Positions 1 to 8,486 of a stretch of DNA of 64,000 bases are shown here, one piece after another. The DNA lies in the NCBI RefSeq assembly GCF_009909145.1, contig NZ_JAAAPJ010000003.1, forward strand, positions 186,001 through 250,000, in the 5' to 3' direction. Origin of the DNA: Corallococcus silvisoli (GTDB lineage: Bacteria; Myxococcota; Myxococcia; Myxococcales; Myxococcaceae). The notes beneath the pieces were generated by a model that was not told the DNA's origin, ran no database searches, and was given only the letters and a program-made list of their open reading frames with translations. Position 1 is the first letter of the stretch. Every line of letters starts with the position of its first letter. The position numbers were made by a program, and so were the translations under genes.

Positions 1-2165
1 TAGGTCACCCAGCCGAAGAAGTTCTGCCACAGCTCCTGGCGCACGAGGAACTGCGCGCCGTAGCTGCGTCCGGTGCCGTCCTGGGTGAGGGCGCGCGCGA
101 GCTGCGGCGTGGCGTAGGGGCTGCGGGCCACCAGGTTGTCGAGCGTCTTGTAGAAGCCCACCGCGTCCGCGGTGAGGGTGCCGGTGATGCGCCACGAGGC
201 ACCGGCGGTGGCGTGCACGGCGCGCTGGGGCAGCAGCGTGGGATTGCCGAAGACGGCGCTCATCTCCTCGGGCGCGGGGGCCTGGTAGTACACGCCCGCG
301 GCGGCGTTGAGGGTGAGGTCCTTGCGCAGCTTGTAGCTGGCGGACAGGCGCGGCTCGATGACGGGGGTGAGGGTGGAGCGGCCAATGGGCAGCGTTCCGC
401 CCACGCTCGGCGTCAGCCGGCTGGCCTCCAGCAGGAAGCCAGACAGGCGCAGGCCGGGGTTGAGGGTGAGCGCGCCCAGCCGCAGCTCCGCGGTGGCGTA
501 CGGAGACACCGTCACCTGGTTGACGTCCCAGGTGTCCGCGTTGCTCTCGTCACTGGGGCGCTGACCGAAGACGAAGATGTCGCCCTCGCGCGCGGGCAGG
601 TTGAGCGAGCCCTGGCGCCGCACATGGGTGGGCGCGCCCTGCAGGTCCAGGCCGAGCGCGAGCGTCACCCCGCGATCCACCTTGCGCCGGTAGCTGCCGC
701 GCACGCCCCAGCGCACGCCGCTCATGTCCAGCAGCGCCGGCGTGGGCCCGAAGGTGGCGAGCTGATGGCTGGAGTCCATGCCCACCGACGGCGTCACCAC
801 GAAGCTGGAGCCGTCCTCCAGGATGCGGCTGTAGCGCAGGATCACGCGGGAGAAGGAGCTGTCCGTCGTCTCCGAGCGCACCTGCGCCGGGTCGCTGGAG
901 GCCACCGTGCGCTTGAGGTAGTCGTTCGAGCCGAGCACCAGCGCGCTCAGCGACTCGTCCTTGCGCAGGTCCAGCTGCCCCTGGAGCTGGTAGTCGTTGT
1001 AGCGGGGGATGGGGAAGAAATCGCCCACGTCCTGGGAGACCACGCCGGTGAGGACGCGGTCCAGGTAGCTGTAGCGCACGGCGCCGGCCACGCGCAGCGT
1101 GGGGGTGACCGCCGCGGAGAGCTGCGCGGAGGCGTCCATCACGTCCGCGGACACCACGCCGTGCACGCCGTCCGCCTGGGGCGCGCGCGTCTCCACCCGC
1201 ACGAGGCCGCCCAGGCCGCGCCCGTAGTCCCCGCCGTAGGCGCCGGGCGTCAGGTCGATGCCCTTCACCAGCCCGGAGTTGATCGTCGAGCGCAGGCCGC
1301 CCACGTGGTAGAGGGCCGGAATCTCCACTCCGTCCACGTTGACGCGGGTGTCGCGCGGGGCGCTGCCCCACACGACGAGCTGCCCGCTGCCGAAGGACGA
1401 GCGCGCCACGCCCGGCAGGTTCTGCACCACCTTGAGGGTGTCGCCCTGCGTGCCGGGCACGCGCCGGGCCTCCTCGGTGCGGATGCTCACCTCGGTGGAC
1501 TCCTTGCGGATGCGCGGCGCGCGCACCACCACCTCCTCGTCCACGCCCTCCTGCTTCTCCTCGGCCAGGTAGCGCACCGTCTTCTTCTTCGACTCGGCGA
1601 TGTCCTCCTGCGTGGAGACGGTGATGAGCGTGGCGCTGGAGAGCTGCACCTGGTGCGTGCCCACCGGCACGTCGATGAAGGAGAACGTGCCCTGCTCGTC
1701 CGTGACGAGGGTGGCGCCCGTGTCCACGACCGTCACGGTGACGCCCGCCAGGGGCTTCTTGGTGAAGCGCTCGAGGACGACGCCCTCGAAGTTCACCTGC
1801 GGCCCCAGCTTCACCTTCACCTCGTCGATCTTGAAGGTGTAGCGGTATTCAATGCGCACCGGCGCCGGCACGCCGTCCACCTCGGCCGGTTCGAAGACGA
1901 ACCTGCGGGCGGCGGCCACCGCGGCGGCGTCGAAGTCCGCCCCGCCGCTCTCCACCACCTTCACATCCTCCACGGTGCCGTCGGCGGCAATCTCGATGCC
2001 CAGCAGCACGGAGGCGGTGACGCCGCTCTCGCGCTTGTCCGCCGGGTACTCGGCCTCCACGAAGGTGGTCAGCTTGGGGGCCTTCGTGAGCTGCCCCTGC
2101 TGCTGCTCCTGGGCGCGCGCGCTCCCCAGCGCGCACACCAGCGCCAGCACTGCCGCCACCAACAT
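1..2165 (-). CDS. TonB-dependent receptor with N-terminal TonB-C-like domain (3' end cut by window edge)
   Basis: Reading the minus strand gives an open frame of about 720 codons that runs off the left edge. It begins with a signal peptide (MLVAAVLALVCALGSARA, then QEQ). Roughly residues 35-113 form a TonB C-terminal-like domain (GIEIAADGTVEDVKVVES, then RRFVFEPAEVDGVPAPVRIEY), roughly 125-200 a carboxypeptidase-regulatory-like sandwich (EGVVLERFTKKPLAGVTVTV), followed by a plug domain (VQNLPGVARSSFGSGQLVVW, then RVNVDGVEIPALYHVGGLR) and the start of the barrel. The ATG at 2165 is used; in-frame GTGs at 2180 and 2183 are possible and would place the start 1 nt after the tonB stop. As last gene of the uptake operon it should be the outer-membrane gate driven by the TonB/ExbBD encoded just upstream. 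The ligand is not readable. Confidence 0.88.
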   Translation of the reverse strand, partial: MLVAAVLALVCALGSARAQEQQQGQLTKAPKLTTFVEAEYPADKRESGVTASVLLGIEIAADGTVEDVKVVESGGADFDAAAVAAARRFVFEPAEVDGVPAPVRIEYRYTFKIDEVKVKLGPQVNFEGVVLERFTKKPLAGVTVTVVDTGATLVTDEQGTFSFIDVPVGTHQVQLSSATLITVSTQEDIAESKKKTVRYLAEEKQEGVDEEVVVRAPRIRKESTEVSIRTEEARRVPGTQGDTLKVVQNLPGVARSSFGSGQLVVWGSAPRDTRVNVDGVEIPALYHVGGLRSTINSGLVKGIDLTPGAYGGDYGRGLGGLVRVETRAPQADGVHGVVSADVMDASAQLSAAVTPTLRVAGAVRYSYLDRVLTGVVSQDVGDFFPIPRYNDYQLQGQLDLRKDESLSALVLGSNDYLKRTVASSDPAQVRSETTDSSFSRVILRYSRILEDGSSFVVTPSVGMDSSHQLATFGPTPALLDMSGVRWGVRGSYRRKVDRGVTLALGLDLQGAPTHVRRQGSLNLPAREGDIFVFGQRPSDESNADTWDVNQVTVSPYATAELRLGALTLNPGLRLSGFLLEASRLTPSVGGTLPIGRSTLTPVIEPRLSASYKLRKDLTLNAAAGVYYQAPAPEEMSAVFGNPTLLPQRAVHATAGASWRITGTLTADAVGFYKTLDNLVARSPYATPQLARALTQDGTGRSYGAQFLVRQELWQNFFGWVT

Positions 2166-2184
2166 TCGCCCTTCGCGCACCACG

Positions 2185-2922
2185 TTAGTCTCCGAGTTCG
2201 AAGCGCCGGGCGAGCGTGAAGACGCCGCCGGTCACGGGTTTTCCGCAGGCGGTGGAGGGCTTGAAGCGCCACAGCTTCACCGCGGCCACCGCGGCGGCGT
2301 CCAGGGCCGCCTCCACGGTGCTCACCACGTCCACCCTCGCGACGCTGCCGTCCGCGGAGATGATGACGGAGAGCACCAGGCGGCCCTCCACGCCGTCGGC
2401 GCGCGCCTGGGCGGTGTACTCAATGTCCGGCGTGCGCACGAGCGGCACCGGCTTGGTGGGCGCCTCCGTGCAGGGGTCCTCGTCCGGTGGCGGCGGGGGC
2501 TTCACCGGCTCGCGGCGCGCGATGGGCTGCTTCGAGGGAGCGGGCTCGTCGCCGCGAGTCGTCGGGCCACGCGTCAGCCCGCCCACGGCGATGCCGCCGC
2601 CCTGGCCGCCACCGTCGTTGCCCAGCGTCAGGCCGGTGGAGAGGGCCGCGGGCCGGGGGGCCGGCGCGGGGGCGGACGCGGGAGGCGGCGGGGCCGCGGC
2701 GGCCACCTCGGGCGCCGGCTCCGGACGGCGCGGGCGGGGCGCCGGCGGCGGCGGTGGGGGCTTCGGCGGTTCCTCGGGCTTGGGCTCCGGCTTCTTCTTG
2801 GCCCCCTCCACCACCGCGACGGCGATGGCGCGGTGCTGCGTAGGGGTGCGTGACAACCAGAAGATGAGCGCCACCGCCAGCGCATGGAGCGCCAGGGAGA
2901 TGAAAAGGGGCTTACCGCGCAT
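2185..2922 (-). CDS. tonB: Energy transducer TonB
   Basis: This 245-residue protein has the standard TonB plan: a single N-terminal membrane anchor (PLFISLALHALAVALIFWL, about residues 5-23), a long Pro/Lys/Glu-rich periplasm-spanning stretch (about 45-100) and a C-terminal TonB domain (about 165-245, with GRLVLSVIISADGSVARVDV and LWRFKPSTACGKPV). It passes proton-motive energy from ExbB/ExbD to outer-membrane receptors. It sits between exbD (13 bp away) and the receptor gene (start 1-19 nt away), so it is probably the dedicated transducer for that receptor. Confidence 0.93.
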   Translation of the reverse strand: MRGKPLFISLALHALAVALIFWLSRTPTQHRAIAVAVVEGAKKKPEPKPEEPPKPPPPPPAPRPRRPEPAPEVAAAAPPPPASAPAPAPRPAALSTGLTLGNDGGGQGGGIAVGGLTRGPTTRGDEPAPSKQPIARREPVKPPPPPDEDPCTEAPTKPVPLVRTPDIEYTAQARADGVEGRLVLSVIISADGSVARVDVVSTVEAALDAAAVAAVKLWRFKPSTACGKPVTGGVFTLARRFELGD

Positions 2923-2934
2923 GGCGTCGTCTTC

Positions 2935-3351
2935 TCAGTCGGCCTGCACGTTGATGGCGAAGTGGGTGATGCCGGTCACCTTCGCCAGGTCGATGATGTG
3001 CACCACCGCGCCATGCGGCGTGTCCTTGTCCGCGCTCACCACCAGGTTCATGTCCGGGTTTGCCTTCACCGCGGCCGTCAGGCGCTCGCGCACGAGGGAC
3101 TCCTCCGCCGGCTGCTCGTCCATCAGCAGCTTGCCGTCCTTCTGGACCACCACCGTGGTGGGCTTCTCCGCCATGCCGTCCGAGCTGGAGGCGCGCGGCA
3201 GCTGCACCTTGAGCGTCTGCGCCACGATGTACGTCGAGGACACCATCAGGATGATGAGCAGCACCAGCACCACGTCGACCAGGGGCGTGACGTTGATGTT
3301 GGAGATCGTGCCGCCGCGGCGGCCCCCGCCTCCTCCGAGCGTGCCAGCCAT
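2935..3351 (-). CDS. exbD: ExbD/TolR-family biopolymer transport protein
   Basis: This 138-residue protein has a short Gly-rich cytoplasmic tail, one transmembrane helix with the conserved membrane-embedded Asp (NVTPLVDVVLVLLIILMV, Asp near residue 27) and a periplasmic domain (about 45-138). ExbD is the proton-conducting partner of ExbB. Its ATG overlaps the exbB stop codon by one base (TAATG), which points to translational coupling. The final GITHFAINV segment is typical of the family. Confidence 0.93.
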   Translation of the reverse strand: MAGTLGGGGGRRGGTISNINVTPLVDVVLVLLIILMVSSTYIVAQTLKVQLPRASSSDGMAEKPTTVVVQKDGKLLMDEQPAEESLVRERLTAAVKANPDMNLVVSADKDTPHGAVVHIIDLAKVTGITHFAINVQAD

Positions 3352-4070
3352 TACGTCTGCACCTCGCGCTCACGGACGGGGGACCTGGCGGCCAGCGCAG
3401 CCGCCCCGTTCGAGGGCGCCTCGGTCGTGGTGCGCGCCGGGTGCGCGCTGCGCAGGTGGGCCAGCAGCTGGCCGCCGAGCGTCGCCACGTTGTCCTCCAC
3501 CTCGTTGCACTTCTTCTGGAAGTAGTTGAAGGCCACCACCGCCGGCAGCGCCACGAGGATGCCCACCGCCGTGGCGATGAGCGCCTCGGCGATGCCGCCC
3601 ATGACGTTGCCCATGCCTCCACCACCGGCCTGCGCGCTGCCCAGTTCCTTGAAGGCGGTGATGATGCCGAGCACCGTGCCGAACAGGCCGATGAAGGGCG
3701 AGTTGTTGGCCAGCGTGCCCAGGAAGAGCAGTCCGGACTCGAACTGCGGCCGCCGGTCCTTCAGGCCACTGCCGAGGATTTCCGCCACCGCGTCCGCGCC
3801 GTCGGCGTACCACTCCAGCGCCTCGGTCAGCACCTGCGCCTCGATGCTCTTGTGGTGGGCGAGCACCGCGCGCGCGCCCGCCACGTCCCCGGCGCGCAGC
3901 CGCTCCACCAGCGCGCGGCCCAGCTTGCGCGGGTCCACCCGGCGCTTGTGGAAATACACGATGCGGTCCACCACCACGCCCACCGACATCACCGACAGGG
4001 CAATCAACAGCCACAGCACCGCGGTGCTGCCCATCTGCACCGCACCATGCATCTTCTCCAACATCATCAA
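3351..4070 (-). CDS. exbB: MotA/TolQ/ExbB proton channel family protein
   Basis: The 239-residue protein has an N-terminal membrane helix (VLWLLIALSVMSVGVVVDR), a cytoplasmic domain (about 45-110), and the characteristic two-helix block of ExbB/TolQ (NNSPFIGLFGTVLGIITAF and EALIATAVGILVALPAVVAF) at about 120-185. It forms the inner-membrane motor with ExbD. It ends in a Thr/Ala/Pro-rich tail. The neighbours exbD, tonB and a TonB-dependent receptor favour ExbB over TolQ, since no tolA, tolB or pal is nearby. Confidence 0.93.
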   Translation of the reverse strand: MMMLEKMHGAVQMGSTAVLWLLIALSVMSVGVVVDRIVYFHKRRVDPRKLGRALVERLRAGDVAGARAVLAHHKSIEAQVLTEALEWYADGADAVAEILGSGLKDRRPQFESGLLFLGTLANNSPFIGLFGTVLGIITAFKELGSAQAGGGGMGNVMGGIAEALIATAVGILVALPAVVAFNYFQKKCNEVEDNVATLGGQLLAHLRSAHPARTTTEAPSNGAAALAARSPVREREVQT

Positions 4071-4106
4071 CTCCTCGCGAAGCGCGAAAGCGAAACCCGG
4101 AACGGC

Positions 4107-4991
4107 TCAGGGAATGTCGAACTCAAGGGCCAGCAAGCCGGCGCCCTTCTCGTGGGCGCCGCGCGTGTCGGACTCCACCATGCTGCCCGCGGCGCGGCCG
4201 AGGACCTCACCGGCAAGGCGCACCTCCGCCTTCCAGTTGGCGCCGGCCTCCGCGCACAGGCTGAAGGCGTCCACGCGCACCACGTAGTGGCCGGAAGGGG
4301 GCGGCTGCCTCCACACCACGTCCTCCTGGCGGCGCCCGTCCAGCACGCACTGCGCGTTGGAGTCGTACAGGAGCACGCCCCCGGCCTCCACCTGCGAGGG
4401 GTCGATGACGCCCACGGTGGGCGGCGTGTACGAGTTGATGTTGCGCGCCCAGATCTCCACCCCGTCCGGGATGGTGACGTGCAGGTCGAGGTCCGCCTGC
4501 GTGTCCCAGGAGAGGCTGATGACGAGGCTGCCCGCGGGGGCGGCGCTGGCCATCACGTCCACGCCCAGCGCGCGCGGCGGGCCGGCGCGGCCTTGTCCGT
4601 CCAGCGCGCGCGCCACCACCTCGTAGCGCCCGGCCTCCACGCGCGGCGAGAAGGCGAGCTGCGCGCTGAACGTCACCAGGTCCTGGTTGAGGGTGTCCAC
4701 GTTGCCGGTGGGGATGCGCCAGTGGCCCTGCTCGCCGGAGAAGCTGAGCGCCACCGCCTCCGCGCCCTTGACGGCCAGCCCGCTGAAGGACTTGGCCTGG
4801 ACGCCAGCGCGCACCAGGGTGTTGGACGTGGTGACGTCCACCAGGTCGGGGCCGCCCTCGGGGGCCTGCAGCTCCTGGGGGTAGTGCCGTGCTCCGGCCA
4901 CCTGCATCAGGGCGTCCAGCCCCGAATCACTCGTCTCTCCACAGCCGGCCAGCGCCAGGAGCGCCAGCACCATCGTCGTCGCGAGCCGCAT
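4107..4991 (-). CDS. Lipoprotein with YfaP/DUF2135-like domain
   Basis: This 294-residue protein carries a lipoprotein signal (MRLATTMVLALLALAGCGE). About residues 50-150 look like an Ig-like fold (ALSFSGEQGHWRIPTGNV), and about 155-270 hold the pattern LVISLSWDTQADLDLHVTIP with a later RVDAFSLCAEAGANWKAEV, which resembles the YfaP/DUF2135 beta-sandwich. Its start overlaps the stop of the upstream porin gene by one base (TGATG), so the two are translated together. It may be a periplasmic or outer-membrane accessory of the uptake system; the role is inferred only from position. Confidence 0.75.
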   Translation of the reverse strand: MRLATTMVLALLALAGCGETSDSGLDALMQVAGARHYPQELQAPEGGPDLVDVTTSNTLVRAGVQAKSFSGLAVKGAEAVALSFSGEQGHWRIPTGNVDTLNQDLVTFSAQLAFSPRVEAGRYEVVARALDGQGRAGPPRALGVDVMASAAPAGSLVISLSWDTQADLDLHVTIPDGVEIWARNINSYTPPTVGVIDPSQVEAGGVLLYDSNAQCVLDGRRQEDVVWRQPPPSGHYVVRVDAFSLCAEAGANWKAEVRLAGEVLGRAAGSMVESDTRGAHEKGAGLLALEFDIP

Positions 4992-6517
4992 CAGAAGACC
5001 ACCTCGCCGCGCACGGTGAGCGCGTCATCCGGCAGGGTGGTGGGGGCCCCGCTCGTGGTGCGTGCCAGCGCGTTGGTGTTGTGGTCGTACTCCACCATCA
5101 CCCGGCCGTAGGGAGCCAGCCGCGCGCCCAGCACCACCGCGGTGGTGGACAGCGCGTTGGTGCGCACCACCTGCGTGCCGTTGCGCACCTCGCTGGCGTC
5201 GCGGTCCGGGTCATAGAAGTCGTAGCGCACGCCGGCGAAGAGGTGGGGGCCCACCTGCGCGGTGAGGCCCACCAGATAGCCCTGCTCGCGCAGCGCGCGG
5301 CCGGCACCCACCGGGTTCGCCACCTGGAAGCCGCGGTCGAGGTTGGAGGCCCAGTACAGCTCGCCCAGGGCCTGCAGCGTCACCCGCTCCGTGACGGGCA
5401 CCGTCACCGTGAGGTCCGCGCCCATCGCGTCGCGCGAGAAGGACTGCGAGGCCTGCGCCGGGTAGCCGGGGATGATCTGGATCTCCGGCAGCTGCACCTG
5501 GCCGTCCTCGTTGATGTCGCGCCAGGTCACCTGGTCCTTCGTGGCGGCGACGCCCCGGGTGAAGCCGTGGCCGACGAGGTACGAGACGCCGGCCCGCACC
5601 CCGACGCGCTCCAGCTGGGTGTCCACGCCCAGGCGGCCCACCACGTCCTTGAGGGCCAGCGGGGCGCGTCCCGGGAAGGACTTTTCGCCCAGGGGGTGGC
5701 CATTCATCACGCCCACCGCGTAGCGCAGGAAGCGCCAGCCGCCGGACAGCTGCGCGCCCAGGTCATACTCGCCGGGGAAGAGGGCCGAGGCGGCGTTGCT
5801 GCGCTCCAGGAAGGGGCGCACGCGGTCGCTCTCCAGCACTTCGTGGCCCCAGGGGATCTTGAAGAGGCCCACGGTGGCCATGGCCAGCGGCGGGGCGTCC
5901 GCGTCCGGCTGGTAGCGCAGGCTGACCTCGGCCGCCTGGAGGCGGGCGGCGGGGCCCTTGACGGTGTTGCCATCCAGCTCGAGCGCGCCGGAGATCCACG
6001 GCGCGGTGAGCTCGGCGCGCACGCGGGCGCGGCGGATGAGGAAGCGTGTCTGGTTGAGCGGCTCGCCCGTGGCGGGGTTCAGCTCGTCCTCCGAGGACTG
6101 GCGCATCAGCACGCCGTCGGACTGGAGGAAGCCGGAGAGCCGGAAGTCCACCGGGCTCGCCTTCGCCTCAGGAAGGATGGGCGGCGCGGGGGGGCGCAGG
6201 CGCTCCAGCTCCAGCTTGAGGGCGGCCACCTCCGCGTCCCGGCTGGACTTCTCGGCGGCGAGCGACTGCTCGAGGGATTCGAGGCGCACGTCCGCCGCGC
6301 TCTTCCCCACTCCACCGGCCGGCGGAGCGGCGATGGACGGGGACTCCTGGGTTCCCGCGGGTGAGAGGACGCCGCTGCCCCCGGGGGCCTCGGGCGGCGT
6401 CTGGGCCCACGCGGTGCTGGCGGTGGCCATCACGGCGGCCGTGACCAGCGGCCACGCGCCCCCGCGAAGGCGGGCGTGTGCGCGGCGAGAGAACTGGGGG
6501 TTCAGGGAGCGGGACAT
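4991..6517 (-). CDS. OprO/OprP-type porin
   Basis: The 508-residue product has an exported N-terminus (cleavage likely after VMATASTAWA), a coiled-coil segment just after it (LEQSLAAEKSSRDAEVAALK, about residues 85-115) and a long barrel with alternating strands (QTRFLIRRARVRAELTAPWI, ATVGLFKIPWGHEVLESDRV, VRYDFYDPDRDA). A coiled coil followed by a 16-strand-type barrel and the FLIRRAR motif is how phosphate-selective porins O and P look. ATG 6517 is chosen over a TTG ten codons upstream. The position next to a PstS-like gene supports anion, perhaps phosphate, uptake; the substrate is inference. Confidence 0.82.
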   Translation of the reverse strand: MSRSLNPQFSRRAHARLRGGAWPLVTAAVMATASTAWAQTPPEAPGGSGVLSPAGTQESPSIAAPPAGGVGKSAADVRLESLEQSLAAEKSSRDAEVAALKLELERLRPPAPPILPEAKASPVDFRLSGFLQSDGVLMRQSSEDELNPATGEPLNQTRFLIRRARVRAELTAPWISGALELDGNTVKGPAARLQAAEVSLRYQPDADAPPLAMATVGLFKIPWGHEVLESDRVRPFLERSNAASALFPGEYDLGAQLSGGWRFLRYAVGVMNGHPLGEKSFPGRAPLALKDVVGRLGVDTQLERVGVRAGVSYLVGHGFTRGVAATKDQVTWRDINEDGQVQLPEIQIIPGYPAQASQSFSRDAMGADLTVTVPVTERVTLQALGELYWASNLDRGFQVANPVGAGRALREQGYLVGLTAQVGPHLFAGVRYDFYDPDRDASEVRNGTQVVRTNALSTTAVVLGARLAPYGRVMVEYDHNTNALARTTSGAPTTLPDDALTVRGEVVF

Positions 6518-6557
6518 ACGAGGAGAGCGCGGCGGACGGACGTTCAACGGATGCTCG

Positions 6558-6818
6558 CTACGGCAGCGACGGCAGGGTGCCGTCCGCGTTGAGCGGGAGG
6601 GAGGGGTTCTTGGTGATTTGCGTGACGCCCGCGGGCGGGCACGAGTTGATGATCTCGTTGTTCACGTCGGCGGGGGTCTTGAAGCAGGTCTGCTCCTCCG
6701 TCGGGTTGCCGTCGTCGTCGGGAGGATTGGAATCAGGCTTCTTGTCATCGCCGCAGCCGGTCAGGGCGAGCACGCAGAGTGCGCCCGCGGCCAGGAGCCG
6801 CATCATTCGGGTCGACAT
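6558..6818 (-). CDS. Small lipoprotein, unknown function
   Basis: This 86-residue protein has a clear lipoprotein signal (LLAAGALCVLALTGCG, Cys near residue 22) followed by an Asp/Pro/Asn-rich linker (DDKKPDSNPPDDDGNPTEE) and a short tail with two cysteines (QTCFKTPADVNNEIINSC) that could form one disulfide. It lies 42 bp after the PstS-like gene and 40 bp before the porin, in the same direction, so it is very likely co-transcribed. No family was recognised. Confidence 0.72.
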   Translation of the reverse strand: MSTRMMRLLAAGALCVLALTGCGDDKKPDSNPPDDDGNPTEEQTCFKTPADVNNEIINSCPPAGVTQITKNPSLPLNADGTLPSLP

Positions 6819-6860
6819 GGAGGTTTCCTCAGTGAAGTCAGGGGTTGAAGCCGCGCGGGC

Positions 6861-8096
6861 CTACTTCGCCTCGCAGAAGCCGCTCTGGCACGACTGGTCA
6901 CTGCTGCACTGGCTGTCCGCCGTGCACGCCTTGCAGGAGGAGGAGGCGGTGCCCACGAGGCTCTCGAAGTAGCAGCCGCAGGCGGCGGCGGGCTTGAAGC
7001 GGTGCAGGTCGCCGCCCTCGGCGGTGCGGCTGACCTTCATGGCGCACAGGGGGATGAGCTTGGCGTCCTGGGCGACCGTCTTCACCAGGTCCACGCCCGC
7101 GAGAGCCTTCGTGCCCAGCACCACGTCGATGAACGTCTTGGCGTTGGCGTTGGTGGGCACGCCCTGGGCGTTCACCGGGGTGACGAGGTGGGCGTAGCCC
7201 AGGCCGGCGTAGCGGCCCTCGCGCACGTTGATCTTGTCATGCGAGGTGCTGGTGGCGTCCGGGTAGTAGGCGAACTTCTGGCCGCGGCCCTTGAGGGCCA
7301 GCACCTTCACCTTTTCGCGGTTGGTGCCCGCGTCCACCACCTCCATGCCGAGGATGCCGATGGTCCCCTCGACGTTGGCGCTGGAGCTCACGGAGGCGAG
7401 CACGTCACCGGAGCCGGCGTCCTTGCCCGCGCTGTTCTTGCGCTGGCCGAACCACTTCTCGTTGGGCACGCCAACGGCGGAGGCGAGGATGCGCAGGGTG
7501 CCGGAGCTGTCCGGGCGGATGAAGAAGAAGTTGGGGTCGGTCCACGGGGCGGCCTGCTTGCCCTGGGCGCCGCCGAAGCCGAACGCGAAGTAGGCCTCGT
7601 CGGCGGTGATGGCCGACTGGGTGCTGGTCGGCGGCACCACGAACGTCATGACCTGCGCGGGGCCGGTGAAGTCACCGATGGTGGACGGGCGCACCGCGCG
7701 GGTGCACGTCTCCACGAAGACGTCGGAGATGGCGAGCTGAGTGGCGGCGGCCGCCGACAGGGTGCACGTGGGCGGAGTCCCCGCGGCGCCGTCGTTGAAG
7801 GACTCGGGGAAGTAGGAGAGCGAGGAGCCCGCCGCGACCAGGTTCTGGTCCGGAGCCACCACGCCGTTGACGCCGCTGCACGAGCCGTTGCCCAGGTACG
7901 CGATGAGGATGTTGTTGGGGGCCGCCGCCAGCTTCGGGCCCATGACGTTGAGCAGAGGCTTGAGGGCCGTGGAGCCGGTCACCAGCAGCAGCTGCTTGCC
8001 CTGGTTGGTGGCGAGGGTGGCACAGTCATCCGCGAGCGCCGGAGCCGCCCCGGTGAGGGCAGCGAGCGCCAGCAATCCAGTCAAACGACGACGCAT
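6861..8096 (-). CDS. PstS-like periplasmic substrate-binding protein with C-terminal Cys-rich tail
   Basis: The 411-residue protein has a signal peptide (LLALAALTGAAPALA) and a type II periplasmic binding fold that opens with VTGSTALKPLLNVMGPKLAA, close to the GSTAL-x-PL start of PstS proteins. Other phosphate-binding-protein-like stretches are RPDSSGTLRILASAVG and EGTIGILGMEVVD. The last about 25 residues are a Cys-rich knot (CKACTADSQCSSDQSCQSGF) not found in ordinary PstS. No pstCAB genes follow; the gene heads an operon with a porin and TonB machinery. AGGAGA sits 8 nt before the ATG. Confidence 0.8.
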   Translation of the reverse strand: MRRRLTGLLALAALTGAAPALADDCATLATNQGKQLLLVTGSTALKPLLNVMGPKLAAAPNNILIAYLGNGSCSGVNGVVAPDQNLVAAGSSLSYFPESFNDGAAGTPPTCTLSAAAATQLAISDVFVETCTRAVRPSTIGDFTGPAQVMTFVVPPTSTQSAITADEAYFAFGFGGAQGKQAAPWTDPNFFFIRPDSSGTLRILASAVGVPNEKWFGQRKNSAGKDAGSGDVLASVSSSANVEGTIGILGMEVVDAGTNREKVKVLALKGRGQKFAYYPDATSTSHDKINVREGRYAGLGYAHLVTPVNAQGVPTNANAKTFIDVVLGTKALAGVDLVKTVAQDAKLIPLCAMKVSRTAEGGDLHRFKPAAACGCYFESLVGTASSSCKACTADSQCSSDQSCQSGFCEAK

Positions 8097-8486
8097 GGTG
8101 GGTCTCCTGGACAGGAGGCGGTGGGTTTCAACCAGTGACGGCAGCTCCAGGCCATGCGCCTGCGATTGCGGGCGCGACTCCCATGGCTGGATCTGCCGGG
8201 GAACTCGCGATGCTCTCTACAGGGTTTTGGAGAGGGCGAAAGTCGCCAGATGGCGTCGCCGCAAGAGTTTTCAATGGGATTGGCGTCGTGACGGTTTCGA
8301 TACGGAAATGACACGAACCCCGGGATGAATGGTCACGGACGCGAAACACGAGCCGTGGGCGTGTCGTTTGTGTCACGCGCCCCTCCTTGCCCGCGCGGGA
8401 TGCGCGGCACAGCCGAACCCGCTCACCCCCAGCAGAAGGGAGGAGCGGGCGAAGGCCTCGGCGCGGGCTTGCGGAGGGACGGTGAG
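8097..8486. other. 390-bp intergenic region upstream of the uptake operon
   Basis: This gap lies between the start of the PstS-like gene and the 3' end of the TPR lipoprotein gene. It should hold the promoter for the eight-gene uptake operon. The readable frames inside it have no family features and poor codon use. It contains the Pho-box-like repeats described separately. Confidence 0.6.
8288..8314 (-). promoter_or_regulatory. Possible Pho-box-like 11-bp direct repeats
   Basis: On the minus strand the sequence reads GTGTCAT TTCC GTATCGA AACC GTCAC, three TGTCA-like words spaced 11 bp apart with TTCC and AACC spacers. PhoB/PhoP sites are built from 7-bp words every 11 bp with TGTCA cores. 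The site lies about 190 bp upstream of the PstS-like start codon. Word-to-word identity is only moderate, so this is a tentative call. Confidence 0.35.

Noticed and set aside
213..2219. A 668-codon open frame on the plus strand opposite the TonB-dependent receptor
   Set aside because: Its product is His/Arg/Gly-rich without domains and lies antisense to a clear receptor; such long antisense frames are common in very GC-rich DNA.
3441..6364. Long plus-strand frames over exbB, the lipoprotein and the porin
   Set aside because: Low-complexity His/Arg/Ala-rich products with no family features, antisense to well-supported genes.
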